Source of the DNA: Scatomorpha merdavium
Lineage (GTDB): Bacteria > Bacillota > Clostridia > Oscillospirales > Oscillospiraceae
Assembly (NCBI GenBank): GCA_018711415.1
Contig: DVIJ01000063.1
Coordinates: 1 to 20,895 of the forward strand
Direction of reading: 5' to 3'
Length of the DNA: 20,895 nt
In this document: positions 6,604 to 13,875 of the stretch, in pieces
Layout of the letters: every line of letters starts with the position of its first letter
Position numbering within the stretch: position 1 is the stretch's first letter
The notes under the pieces: generated by a model
Databases searched by the model: none
Told to the model about the DNA's origin: nothing
The model's input: the letters and a program-made list of their open reading frames with translations, nothing else
Program-made: the position numbers and the translations under genes

Positions 6604-7428
6604 TTATTCTTCCTCCTTAAGTATATTCTCCACATATTTTGCCGCGGATATACCCGCGATGTTGCCCTCGCCCGCGGCCTTCGCCGCCTGATACGGCGCG
6701 CCGACGCAGTCGCCGGCGGCGAACACGCCCGGTACGTTTGTGGCCATGTCCGCATTCACCTTTATGTGCGCCCCGTCCAGCTCCAGCCCCGGCACCAACG
6801 AGCCCGGAGCCACGCCCGAGCGCAGGATGAACACGCAGGATACCTCGTATTCCTCCCCGTCTGCGACGAGCTTTTCCACTCTGTCCGCGCCCTTTATCTC
6901 GTATTTCTTCGCCCTTGCCGCGTCGAAGTATTCGACCTCGCAGCCTATGGAGCGCAGAAACTCAGCTTCCTCAGGCGCGTCCGCGGAAAGGCCGATGACG
7001 GCGACTTTTTTGCCACGGTAGAGCATACCGTCGCAGGTGGCGCAATAGCTCACGCCTGCGCCCAAAAACTGCGTCTCGCCCGGATACGGTTTCGCCCGCG
7101 AGAGACCCGACGCAATGACCACTGAGCGCCCCTGTACGAAGTCCGAGCCAACCGAGACGCCGAAACTCGTACCCATGGGCATGATGCTCAGCACCCGCCC
7201 GCGCATGAGCTTGGCGCCGGAGCCCTCGGCGTGCAGCAGCAGCTTTTGCAGCAGCTCACGCCCGGTGACACCCGGCAGACCGGGGTAATTGTCTATGTGC
7301 TCCGCCTTCCAGAGAGGGGAGTCCTCCGGCGGCGAGCTCACAATAAGCGCAGTCTTGCCGCGGTGCATCGCCGTCAGCGCGGCGGAAACGCCCGCGGGGC
7401 CTCCGCCAATTATTATCACGTCTGTCAT
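6604..7428 (-). CDS. Thioredoxin reductase-like flavoprotein lacking the NADPH signature
   Basis: A 274-residue flavoprotein, shorter than the usual 310 or so of bacterial TrxB. The FAD-binding GGGPAG is at residues 8-13, the redox disulfide CATC at 129-132, and the second FAD motif VFAAGDC around 235-241. Where NADPH-dependent TrxB has GxGxxA and an HRRxxxR stretch, this protein has VIGLSADAPEEAEFL (144-158) and FDAARAKK, so the NADPH-binding residues are missing. This pattern fits the ferredoxin-dependent flavin thioredoxin reductases described from clostridia and Gloeobacter. It would reduce the thioredoxin encoded immediately downstream. ATG at 7428 has GGAGG at close spacing and a strong promoter upstream. 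The electron donor is an inference; an NADPH-independent enzyme is well supported. Confidence 0.9.
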   Translation of the reverse strand: MTDVIIIGGGPAGVSAALTAMHRGKTALIVSSPPEDSPLWKAEHIDNYPGLPGVTGRELLQKLLLHAEGSGAKLMRGRVLSIMPMGTSFGVSVGSDFVQGRSVVIASGLSRAKPYPGETQFLGAGVSYCATCDGMLYRGKKVAVIGLSADAPEEAEFLRSIGCEVEYFDAARAKKYEIKGADRVEKLVADGEEYEVSCVFILRSGVAPGSLVPGLELDGAHIKVNADMATNVPGVFAAGDCVGAPYQAAKAAGEGNIAGISAAKYVENILKEEE

Positions 7429-7458
7429 ACATTCCTCCGTCTGCCTTTTTATATGAAG

Positions 7459-7487
7459 ATTATAGCGTTCAAAATCACCGTTGTAAA
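7459..7487 (-). promoter_or_regulatory. Promoter of the trxB-like/trxA operon
   Basis: Minus strand: -35 TTTACA (7487-7482), 17-base spacer, -10 TATAAT (7464-7459). Its -35 box overlaps that of the divergent glnS promoter. Confidence 0.8.
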
Positions 7488-7509
7488 CAGGAATTATTCC
7501 GTGTATAAT
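7481..7509 (+). promoter_or_regulatory. Promoter of glnS
   Basis: -35 TTGTAA (7481-7486), 17-base spacer, -10 TATAAT (7504-7509); expected start near 7516. The -35 region is shared with the divergent trxB-like promoter. Confidence 0.75.
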
Positions 7510-7549
7510 GGTAGAACATCAAGTCAGGATAAGGCTGTGAGGGGATAAC

Positions 7550-9232
7550 ATGGAAGAGAATTATAAGAATTTTATAGAAACGTTCATAGACGAGGACCTG
7601 GCCGAAGGCGGGCGCTGCGAGGGTATGCGCGTCCACACCAGGTTTCCGCCCGAGCCGAACGGCTACCTGCACATAGGCCATTGCAAGGCTCTGGTGATAG
7701 ATTTCGGCACCGCCGAGAAATACGGCGGCCTCTGCAACCTGCGCATGGACGACACGAACCCGACCAAGGAGGACGTGGAATACGTAGAGGCCATCCAGGA
7801 GGATATCCACTGGCTGGGCTTCGACTGGGACGACAGGTTCTATTATGCCTCGGACTATTTTGAGAAGATGTACGAGTGTGCGGAGGACCTCATAAAGCGC
7901 GGCCTCGCCTACGTCTGCGAGCTTACGCCGGAGCAGTTCAAGGAATACCGCGGCGACGTGAACACCCCCGCGCGCTCCCCCTGGCGGGACAGGCCTATGG
8001 AGGAGAGTCTGGACCTCTTCCGCCGCATGCGCGCAGGCGAATTCCCCAACGGCGCCATGACTCTGCGTGCCAAGATAGACCTCGCAAGCGGCAACTTCAA
8101 TATGCGTGACCCGGTCATATACCGCATAAACCACTCGCACCACCACCGCCAGGGTGATAAATGGTGCATCTACCCGATGTATGACTTCGCCCACCCCATT
8201 GAGGACGCGATGGAGCATATCACGCACTCGCTCTGCTCGCTGGAGTTCGAGGACCACCGCCCGCTCTACGACTGGGTCATAAACAACTGCGACCTGCCCT
8301 CCAAGCCCAGGCAGATAGAGTTTGCAAGGCTCGGCATCAATTATACCGTCATGTCCAAGCGAAAGCTCAGGAAGCTGGTCGAGGAAGGGCGTGTCTCCGG
8401 CTGGGACGACCCGAGGATGCCCACGCTCTGCGGCCTGAGACGCAGGGGCTACACCGCCGCTTCGATACGGGACTTCTGCGAGCGCATAGGCGTGGCCAAG
8501 GTCCCCAACACTGTGGATTACGCGCTGCTGGAGCACTGCCTCAGAGAGGACCTCAACCAGCACGCCCAGCGCGCCATGGCCGTCCTGCGCCCCCTCAAGC
8601 TCACCCTCGTGAACTACCCCGAGGGCCAGAGCGAAGAGCTCGAGATAGAAAATAACCCCAACGACCCCGCCGCCGGCACGAGAAAAGTCACCTTCTCGCG
8701 CAACCTTTATATCGAGCGCGAGGACTTCATGGAGCACCGCGCGCCGAAGTATAAGCGTCTCTGCCCGGACGAGGGCGAGAGCTGCGGTCTGGAGTGCCGT
8801 CTGAAGGGCGCATACCTCATAAAATGCGCCGGCTTCGTCAAGGACGAAAACGGCGAGGTCACAGAGGTCCTCGCCACCTACGACCCTGCGAGCCGCGGCG
8901 GAGACCCGGCGGACGGCCGCAAGGTCAAGGGCGCGACGATGCACTGGGTGGACGCGAACAACTGCGCCGAGGCCGAGGTCAGGCTCTACAGCAGCCTGTT
9001 CTCAGACCCCGAGCCGGACGCCGCCGGCAAGGACTTCATCGACTGCCTGAACCCGGAGAGCCTCGAGGTTCTGACCGGCTGCAAGGTGGAGCGTATGCTC
9101 GAGAGCGCCAAGCCCAGCGACCACTTCCAGTTCCTGCGCATGGGCTATTTCTGCGCGGACAGCAAGGACTCCGCGCCCGGACACCTGGTGTTCAACCGCT
9201 CCGTCGAGCTCAAGGGCAGCTATAAGCCCTGA
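7550..9232 (+). CDS. glnS: Glutamine-tRNA ligase
   Basis: A 560-residue class I synthetase that charges tRNA-Gln with glutamine. It shows FPPEPNGYLHIGHCK (HIGH at residues 41-44), the Gln-type LRMDDTNPTKE, YPMYDFAHPIEDA, and the KMSKS equivalent VMSKRKL near residues 267-273, followed by the GWDDPRMPT motif and the two C-terminal beta-barrel domains that read the anticodon. Length matches bacterial GlnRS. ATG at 7550 follows GAGGGG with suitable spacing. A dedicated GlnRS means direct glutaminylation is available, whether or not a GatCAB route also exists elsewhere. The PhzF-family gene starts eight bases after its stop. Confidence 0.97.
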   Translation: MEENYKNFIETFIDEDLAEGGRCEGMRVHTRFPPEPNGYLHIGHCKALVIDFGTAEKYGGLCNLRMDDTNPTKEDVEYVEAIQEDIHWLGFDWDDRFYYASDYFEKMYECAEDLIKRGLAYVCELTPEQFKEYRGDVNTPARSPWRDRPMEESLDLFRRMRAGEFPNGAMTLRAKIDLASGNFNMRDPVIYRINHSHHHRQGDKWCIYPMYDFAHPIEDAMEHITHSLCSLEFEDHRPLYDWVINNCDLPSKPRQIEFARLGINYTVMSKRKLRKLVEEGRVSGWDDPRMPTLCGLRRRGYTAASIRDFCERIGVAKVPNTVDYALLEHCLREDLNQHAQRAMAVLRPLKLTLVNYPEGQSEELEIENNPNDPAAGTRKVTFSRNLYIEREDFMEHRAPKYKRLCPDEGESCGLECRLKGAYLIKCAGFVKDENGEVTEVLATYDPASRGGDPADGRKVKGATMHWVDANNCAEAEVRLYSSLFSDPEPDAAGKDFIDCLNPESLEVLTGCKVERMLESAKPSDHFQFLRMGYFCADSKDSAPGHLVFNRSVELKGSYKP

Positions 9233-9240
9233 TCTGAGCC

Positions 9241-10035
9241 ATGAAGCTGAAGCAATACGTAGTAGACGCCTTTGCGGACCGCGTGTTCACCGGCAACCCC
9301 GCCGCGGTCTGCGTGACGGAGGCGGAGCTCAGCGAGGCCGCGATGCTGGCCGTCGCGCGGGAAAACAACCTCTCCGAGACCGCCTTTGCCCGGAGGCTCG
9401 GCCAGTCCTACGCGCTACGCTGGTTCACCCCCGGAGGGGAGATAGACCTCTGCGGCCACGCCACCCTGGCCACCGCCTTTGTGATAACGAATTATTATGA
9501 CCCCGCCGCCCAGACAGTGGATTTTGACACGATGAGCGGCAGACTCAGCGTAAAACGCAGCTCCGGGCTCTACGAGATGGACTTTCCGGCCTATGAACTG
9601 CGCAGGACCGACGTAACGGATGAGATGGAGAGGGCGCTGGGAACAAGGCCGCTTGAGGCCTATATCGGCCGTGACCTGCTCTGCGTGCTGCCCGGCGAGG
9701 CCGAGGTTCGGCAGCTCAAGCCGGACCTGGAGCTCGTTTCAGGGCTGGACGGCCTGCTCGTCCACGTCACAGCGCGCGGCTCGGCATACGACTGCGTCTC
9801 GCGCTCCTTCGCTCCCAAGCTCTGCGTGGACGAGGACCCGGTCTGCGGTTCCGGCCACTGCCACATCGCGCCCTACTGGGCGGAACGCCTCGGCAAGCCC
9901 GAGCTTCGGGCATACCAGGCCTCGCGCCGCGGAGGTGAGCTTTTCTGCCGCGTCTCCGGGCAAAGGGTCAGTCTGGCGGGAAACGCAGTGCTCTACTCCG
10001 AATCGATCATCCGCGTCCCGGATGACCTGCTCTGA
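9241..10035 (+). CDS. PhzF-family isomerase-like protein
   Basis: A 264-residue protein of the PhzF / diaminopimelate-epimerase-like fold. N-terminal VVDAFADRVFTGNPAAVC, the catalytic Glu46 in ENNLSETAF (equivalent to Glu45 of PhzF), the GGEIDLCGHAT loop, and the second-half motif DEDPVCGSGHCHIAPYW are all present, so it looks active. PhzF itself isomerises dihydrohydroxyanthranilate in phenazine synthesis, but no phenazine genes are near and most family members have unknown substrates. It begins eight bases after glnS with only a weak Shine-Dalgarno (TGAG), so it probably depends on coupling with glnS. A strong terminator follows. Family secure, substrate unknown. Confidence 0.9.
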   Translation: MKLKQYVVDAFADRVFTGNPAAVCVTEAELSEAAMLAVARENNLSETAFARRLGQSYALRWFTPGGEIDLCGHATLATAFVITNYYDPAAQTVDFDTMSGRLSVKRSSGLYEMDFPAYELRRTDVTDEMERALGTRPLEAYIGRDLLCVLPGEAEVRQLKPDLELVSGLDGLLVHVTARGSAYDCVSRSFAPKLCVDEDPVCGSGHCHIAPYWAERLGKPELRAYQASRRGGELFCRVSGQRVSLAGNAVLYSESIIRVPDDLL

Positions 10036-10051
10036 ACCTTTGAAACGCAAA

Positions 10052-10087
10052 CCCGCCGCGCCGGAATCGGCGCGGCGGGCATTTTTT
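10052..10087 (+). terminator. Terminator of glnS-phzF
   Basis: A perfect 12-bp GC stem (10052-10063 with 10068-10079), GAAT loop, then cattttttatt. The U tract overlaps the last codon region of the convergent hflX gene; the hairpin may also end the hflX transcript, though the minus side lacks a good U tract. Confidence 0.85.
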
Positions 10088-11327
10088 ATTCTTCCTCTTT
10101 CACATACTCGCGCACAAGACCCCAGAGTTCGGGCTTCACCACGGCCTCCACGGTGACGCCGTCCTCGCCGTAGTCCACGGAGAGCACGGCGGCCTCGCGC
10201 CTGAGCGTGTCCGCGATGCCCGCCTTGTCATACGGCAGCAGCAGCGTCACACGGCGGCTCTCGCGGCCCAGGATCTCTGCGATCATCTTGACCAGCTCCG
10301 CCGTACCCTCGCCCGTCCGCGCCGAAATGCAGACAGTGTTCTCCCCTCTCGGCAGAAGGCCGAGATATTTGTCACACTTGTTGTAGACACGGATGCAGGG
10401 CGTCGTTCCGGCGCCGAGCTTTACGATCAGATCCTCCACGACCTCTATCTGCCGCGCCATGTCCTCGCTGGAGATGTCTATGACGTGCAGCAGCACGTCC
10501 GCATATTGCAGCTCCTCCAGCGTCGCCTTGAAGGCTTCCACCAGATGCGTCGGCAGCTTACGGATGAAGCCGACGGTATCTGAGATGAGCGCCTCCTGCG
10601 CCTCGTCCAGCTTCAGCCGCCGCGTCGTCGTGTCCAGGGTATCGAAAAGCCGGTCGTTTGCCGGTATGTCCGAGCCCGTCAGCGTGTTCAGGAGCGTCGA
10701 TTTCCCCGCGTTCGTGTAGCCCACGATGGCCACGACGGGCATGGCGTTGCGCTCCCGCCGCCTGCGCTGGACGCTCCGCACCTTTCGCACCTGCTCGAGC
10801 TCCTCGCGCAGCTTCTGTATCTTGCGCCGGATGTGCCGGCGGTCCGTCTCGAGCTGGGTCTCGCCGGGGCCGCGCGTGCCTATGGGCGAGGACCCGCCGG
10901 AAGCCGTCTGGCGCACGAGGTGGGTCCACATACCCGTCAGCCTCGGCAGCAGGTATTCATATTGCGCCAGCTCCACCTGGAGCTGGCCCTCGCGCGTGCG
11001 CGCACGCTGCGCGAATATATCCAGGATGAGCCCGGAGCGGTCCAGCACCTTGACCCCCAGCTCCTCGGACAGCACCCGCAGCTGCGAGGGCGAGAGCTCG
11101 TTGTCGAAAACGGCCAGGTCGCAGTCCGAGTTCGCCACGATCTCCTTGAGCTCAGCCACCTTGCCCTCGCCCAGGAACGAGCGCGGGTCCGGCGTCTGGC
11201 GCTGCTGCAGCACTACGGCCGCGACCTCGCCGCCCGCAGTGTCCACGAGCTCCGAGAGCTCCTCCATGGAGACCTCCGTGCTCCGCTCGGCCTCGTCCAT
11301 AGAGGCCGCGGCCAGGCCCGCGAGCAC
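10086..11327 (-). CDS. hflX: Ribosome-associated GTPase HflX
   Basis: A 413-residue HflX-type GTPase that acts on the 50S subunit, rescuing or recycling stalled and damaged ribosomes. The N-terminal HflX domain contains DPRSFLGEGKVAELK, the glycine-rich linker has GSSPIGTRGPGETQLETDRR, and the G domain has G1 GYTNAGKST (about residue 202), DTVGF, NKCD and SAR. The start given is GTG at 11327 with AAGGAG six bases upstream. However, the upstream in-frame codons read NETAKKKERA, continuing the family's conserved ERAVLxGL start, and no ATG/GTG/TTG lies between them and the stop at 11364; only ATA at 11358-11360 is a near-start. It lies about 18 bases after the rpmE terminator tract, with no promoter visible between them. 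Confidence 0.93.
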   Translation of the reverse strand: MLAGLAAASMDEAERSTEVSMEELSELVDTAGGEVAAVVLQQRQTPDPRSFLGEGKVAELKEIVANSDCDLAVFDNELSPSQLRVLSEELGVKVLDRSGLILDIFAQRARTREGQLQVELAQYEYLLPRLTGMWTHLVRQTASGGSSPIGTRGPGETQLETDRRHIRRKIQKLREELEQVRKVRSVQRRRRERNAMPVVAIVGYTNAGKSTLLNTLTGSDIPANDRLFDTLDTTTRRLKLDEAQEALISDTVGFIRKLPTHLVEAFKATLEELQYADVLLHVIDISSEDMARQIEVVEDLIVKLGAGTTPCIRVYNKCDKYLGLLPRGENTVCISARTGEGTAELVKMIAEILGRESRRVTLLLPYDKAGIADTLRREAAVLSVDYGEDGVTVEAVVKPELWGLVREYVKEEE

Positions 11328-11377
11328 GGCGCGCTCCTTTTTCTTTGCAGTTTCGTTTATTGCTTATCCCTCATTTC

Positions 11378-11416
11378 AAAAAATAAAAAGCCGCCGCGCA
11401 GTAGTGCGTGACGGCT
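11378..11416 (-). terminator. Terminator after rpmE, just before hflX
   Basis: Minus strand: a 12-bp stem (11416-11405 with 11400-11389, one mismatch and one G-U) and a 4-base loop, followed by TTTTTATTTTTT. It lies between rpmE and hflX, so hflX expression from the rpmE promoter needs read-through. Confidence 0.85.
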
Positions 11417-11427
11417 CGGTAAGGCGA

Positions 11428-11628
11428 TTATTTTATCCCGTACTTCTTGTTGAACTTATCGACGCGGCCGCTGGTGTCCACGAGCTTCTGCTTGCCCGTG
11501 TAGAACGGGTGGCACTTGGAGCAGATCTCAACGGTGATGTTTTCCTTCGTGGAGCCGGTCTCGATAACGTTGCCGCAGGCGCACCTGATGGTGGTCTTAT
11601 AATATTTCGGGTGGATGCCTTCCTTCAT
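11428..11628 (-). CDS. rpmE: 50S ribosomal protein L31 (zinc-binding form)
   Basis: A 66-residue L31 with the zinc ligands Cys16, Cys18, Cys36 and Cys39 (RCACGN and ICSKCHPFYTG), hence the C+ form. L31 bridges the two ribosomal subunits. ATG at 11628 starts the conserved MKEGIHPKYY and has GAGGTGAG upstream; the longer in-frame start at 11721 lies in the promoter. It has its own promoter and a strong terminator, making a one-gene unit with possible read-through into hflX. Confidence 0.96.
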   Translation of the reverse strand: MKEGIHPKYYKTTIRCACGNVIETGSTKENITVEICSKCHPFYTGKQKLVDTSGRVDKFNKKYGIK

Positions 11629-11692
11629 TTTACTCACCTCAACATTGGGCTGTCTTGAGTATGTCATCACATGGTTACAAGACGCAAATGTG

Positions 11693-11721
11693 ATTGTAAC
11701 ACAGGACATGTCCCATTGCAA
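11693..11721 (-). promoter_or_regulatory. rpmE promoter with palindrome in the spacer
   Basis: Minus strand: -35 TTGCAA (11721-11716), 17-base spacer, -10 TACAAT (11698-11693). The spacer contains the perfect 10-bp palindrome GGACATGTCC (11704-11713), a possible operator. Confidence 0.65.
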
Positions 11722-11737
11722 GGGCTTTTTACAATTT

Positions 11738-12451
11738 TTATTCGCAGGTCAAAAGCTCCCTCAGGCGCTCAACGGCGCGGCGCTCGAGGCGCGAAACCTG
11801 CACCTGCGACACGCCTATGACCCGCGCCGCGGCGTCCTGGGTCATGTCGTGGAAGAACCTGAGCCCTATGACCTGGCGCTCCCGCTCCGGCAGCGCGTCT
11901 ATCGCCTCTCGGAGCGAGACCTGCTCCACCAGGCGCTCCTCCTGGCCGTAGTCCCCAAGCACGTGCTCAAGCGTGAAGCCCTCCTCCCCGCTCTCCCGCT
12001 GCAGGCTTTCTGCGGGTCCTGTGGCGGTCTCGGCCACGGCGATGTCCTCGGGCGTGATGCCCGTCTCGTCCGAGAGCTCCGAAAGCGTCGGCTCCCGGCC
12101 CAGACGCTGCTCCAGTGCCGTCCTGGCCGAACGTATCGCCGCCGCCCTCTCCTTTATCCCGCGGCTCACCTTCACCGCCCCGTCGTCGCGCAGAAAGCGC
12201 CGTATCTCGCCCGAGATCTTGGGTACGGCATAGGTCGAAAACTGCGTGCCGAAGCTCTCGTCATAGCCCTCGATGGCCTTGAGGAAGCCCACGCAGCCCA
12301 GCTGATAGAGGTCCTCCGAGTCCACGCCTCTGCCGAAATAGCGCCGCGCTACGCTCCAGATGAGCCCGGAATTCTCCGTCACCATGCGCTCCGCGGCCTC
12401 CCTGTCTCCCGCCCGTGCCGAGCGCAGACAGTCTATGGCGTCCTCGGTCAT
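11738..12451 (-). CDS. sigF: Sporulation sigma factor F
   Basis: A 237-residue SigB/F/G-type sigma factor, the forespore-specific sigma-F. Region 2 shows NSGLIWSVARRYFGRG, DLYQLGCVGFLKAIEGYD and FSTYAVPKISGEIRRFLRDD; region 4 ends with SQVQVSRLERRAVERLREL, nearly identical in style to Bacillus sigma-F. It directs the first forespore genes after asymmetric division and is held by SpoIIAB until SpoIIAA releases it. Its ATG immediately follows the spoIIAB TAA (TAAATG). No clear terminator separates its stop from the rpmE promoter 17 bases later. Confidence 0.95.
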   Translation of the reverse strand: MTEDAIDCLRSARAGDREAAERMVTENSGLIWSVARRYFGRGVDSEDLYQLGCVGFLKAIEGYDESFGTQFSTYAVPKISGEIRRFLRDDGAVKVSRGIKERAAAIRSARTALEQRLGREPTLSELSDETGITPEDIAVAETATGPAESLQRESGEEGFTLEHVLGDYGQEERLVEQVSLREAIDALPERERQVIGLRFFHDMTQDAAARVIGVSQVQVSRLERRAVERLRELLTCE

Positions 12452-12889
12452 TTAAGCGTCCCGCCTCTGTTTGATCGTCCGCAGCATCGTCACCGTCGTG
12501 CCGCGGCCGGGCGACGAGCGGACCCGGAGCTTGTCCATGAAACTCTCCATAATTGTGAAGCCCATGCCGCTGCGCTCGGCCCCGCCGGTGGTGAAAAGCG
12601 GCTCGCGCGCACGCTTCACGTCCTCGATGCCCCGGCCCCAGTCCTTTACGACGATCTCCAGCCTGCCGCCCTGCATTATCCTCAGCCGGAGCAGCACGCG
12701 GCCAATGTTGTCCGGGTAGGCGTGGACGGTGCAGTTCGTCACCGCCTCGGATACCGCCGTCTTTATGTCCCCCAGCTCCTCAAGCGTCGGGTCCAGCTGG
12801 GCGGCAAAGGCGGCGGCCGCCGCACGGGCAAAGCCCTCGTTCACGCTGCGGCTGGGGAACTCGATTTTTATGTAGTTCTCGGATTTCAT
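12452..12889 (-). CDS. spoIIAB: Anti-sigma-F factor and serine kinase
   Basis: A 145-residue GHKL-type kinase, the length of Bacillus SpoIIAB. The N box is SEAVTNCTVHAYPDN, G1 is VKDWGRGIED and G2 is RSGMGFTIMESF. It binds sigma-F and phosphorylates SpoIIAA, keeping sigma-F inactive before septation. ATG at 12889 overlaps the spoIIAA stop (ATGA), indicating coupled translation; the longer in-frame extension from 13006 is antisense-like and lies in the spoIIAA coding region. Confidence 0.96.
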   Translation of the reverse strand: MKSENYIKIEFPSRSVNEGFARAAAAAFAAQLDPTLEELGDIKTAVSEAVTNCTVHAYPDNIGRVLLRLRIMQGGRLEIVVKDWGRGIEDVKRAREPLFTTGGAERSGMGFTIMESFMDKLRVRSSPGRGTTVTMLRTIKQRRDA

Positions 12890-13206
12890 TGCCTGCGTTC
12901 TCCCTTCACTGTTATGAACCTGTCTATGCCCGAGGCATCCAGCACACGCAAAGGCTGGCTCGCGGGATTTTCCACCTGCGCCCTGCCGCCCGTCTGATGC
13001 ATCCATTGCCGTGTCTTCATGATGAGCGCAATGCCGGAGGAGTCCATGAAGGTCAGGCCCGCGAGATCCAGCACCGCGTCACGCGGCATGTACTTTTCCA
13101 GATATCCCTCTATCTTGTCCATCGCGCCCTTGGCGCCGTGATGGTCCAGCTCCCCGGACAAATGCAGAATGAGACGCCCGGAGTTGTAGCTCGTCGTTAT
13201 CTCCAT
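12886..13206 (-). CDS. spoIIAA: Anti-anti-sigma-F factor
   Basis: A 106-residue STAS-domain protein. The regulatory phosphorylation site is in TFMDSSGIALIM, with Ser57 corresponding to Ser58 of Bacillus SpoIIAA. Dephosphorylated SpoIIAA displaces sigma-F from SpoIIAB. ATG at 13206 begins the conserved MEITTSYNSGRLIL and follows AAAGGAGGG. It is the first gene of the spoIIAA-spoIIAB-sigF operon. I could not find a convincing sigma-H promoter (AGGA...GAAT) in the 179 bases between it and the divergent DUF2975 gene; that gap instead holds AT-rich inverted repeats. Confidence 0.95.
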   Translation of the reverse strand: MEITTSYNSGRLILHLSGELDHHGAKGAMDKIEGYLEKYMPRDAVLDLAGLTFMDSSGIALIMKTRQWMHQTGGRAQVENPASQPLRVLDASGIDRFITVKGERRQ

Positions 13207-13295
13207 GTGTGAGCCCTCCTTTCCTGTTATTTTATTAGACTGCGGCGCAGGATGCGGTCGAAACCCGTCGTTCAAATCAAAAAGTGTTAAAATCG

Positions 13296-13348
13296 TTTAT
13301 CGAGAAATATTTATTGTTTTTCGATAAATAATACTTGCAATTCGATAA
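13296..13348. promoter_or_regulatory. TCGATAA-type repeats, probable operator for the HTH protein
   Basis: An AT-rich patch contains a perfect inverted repeat TTTATCGA (13296-13303) and TCGATAAA (13321-13328), plus a third TCGATAA (13342-13348) that lies in the spacer of the DUF2975 promoter. The three copies in about 50 bases stand out in this GC-rich DNA. The divergent spoIIA operon starts about 90 bases away. Binding by the HTH protein encoded at 13876-14091 is an inference. Confidence 0.55.
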
Positions 13349-13363
13349 GGTATGTGTTAAGCT
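13335..13363 (+). promoter_or_regulatory. Promoter of the DUF2975-HTH-DUF4173 operon
   Basis: -35 TTGCAA (13335-13340), 17-base spacer, -10 TAAGCT (13358-13363). The -10 is a poor match, which suits a regulated promoter. A TCGATAA copy lies in the spacer. Confidence 0.5.
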
Positions 13364-13385
13364 CTGCTCGAAAGGAGCTGATAGC

Positions 13386-13865
13386 TTGAAACAGAAGGAG
13401 CTCTCACGCTGGATGAAGGGCATCGTAATACTGGGCTTTGTCTGCGTCCTGTTTCTCGACGCCGTGTGGGTGCCTGAGCTGGGCCGGGACATCGCGTGGA
13501 ACACGCCGAATCTTGAGCCCATGTTCTGGCCCTGCCTCATATACTTTTGGATAAGTACGATACCGGTCATGGTGTTCATGGCGCTGGTGTGGCAGATGGC
13601 AGCGGAGATAGGCCGGGACAACAGCTTCTGCATGAAAAACGCCCTGCGCCTGCGCACATGCAGCCTGCTTGCCGCGGCGGACACGGTCTATTACATCATA
13701 GGCGGTGTGGTGCTGCTCTCCATGAACCTGCTGCACATCGGCATTGCGATAATAGGTCTAGGCGTGTGTGCCGTGGGCGCTGCCATATCCGTGCTCTGCG
13801 CGGCGCTCTCGCACCTGACGCGCAAGGCAGCGGACATGAGGTCGGAAAACGACCTCACGATCTGA
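13386..13865 (+). CDS. DUF2975 membrane protein
   Basis: A 159-residue protein with about four membrane segments. It has the DUF2975 hallmarks: EIGRDNSFCMKNALRLRTCS after the second helix and a C-terminal LSHLTRKAADMRSENDLTI. The translation start is TTG at 13386, supported by AAAGGAG eight bases upstream; the further upstream TTG at 13335 is inside the promoter. The next gene, a small HTH protein, starts 10 bases after its stop. DUF2975 proteins commonly sit next to such regulators, suggesting a membrane sensor or sequestering partner, but the function is not known. Family call is strong. Confidence 0.88.
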   Translation: MKQKELSRWMKGIVILGFVCVLFLDAVWVPELGRDIAWNTPNLEPMFWPCLIYFWISTIPVMVFMALVWQMAAEIGRDNSFCMKNALRLRTCSLLAAADTVYYIIGGVVLLSMNLLHIGIAIIGLGVCAVGAAISVLCAALSHLTRKAADMRSENDLTI

Positions 13866-13875
13866 GGTGGCCGCC

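Noticed and set aside
7475..8944. A 489-codon open frame on the minus strand opposite glnS
   Set aside because: Antisense shadow of an intact GlnRS, with no ribosome-binding site or recognisable domain.
11711..11737. Short ccc/ggg hairpin between rpmE promoter and sigF as a terminator
   Set aside because: Only three GC pairs around a 7-base loop, and the U-rich side faces no gene that needs it.
11615..12997. A 460-codon plus-strand frame opposite sigF and spoIIAB
   Set aside because: Antisense to well-conserved sporulation genes; no start signals.
13207..13385. Sigma-H promoter for spoIIA
   Set aside because: GAAT and AGGA strings occur but not in the right order and spacing on the minus strand.
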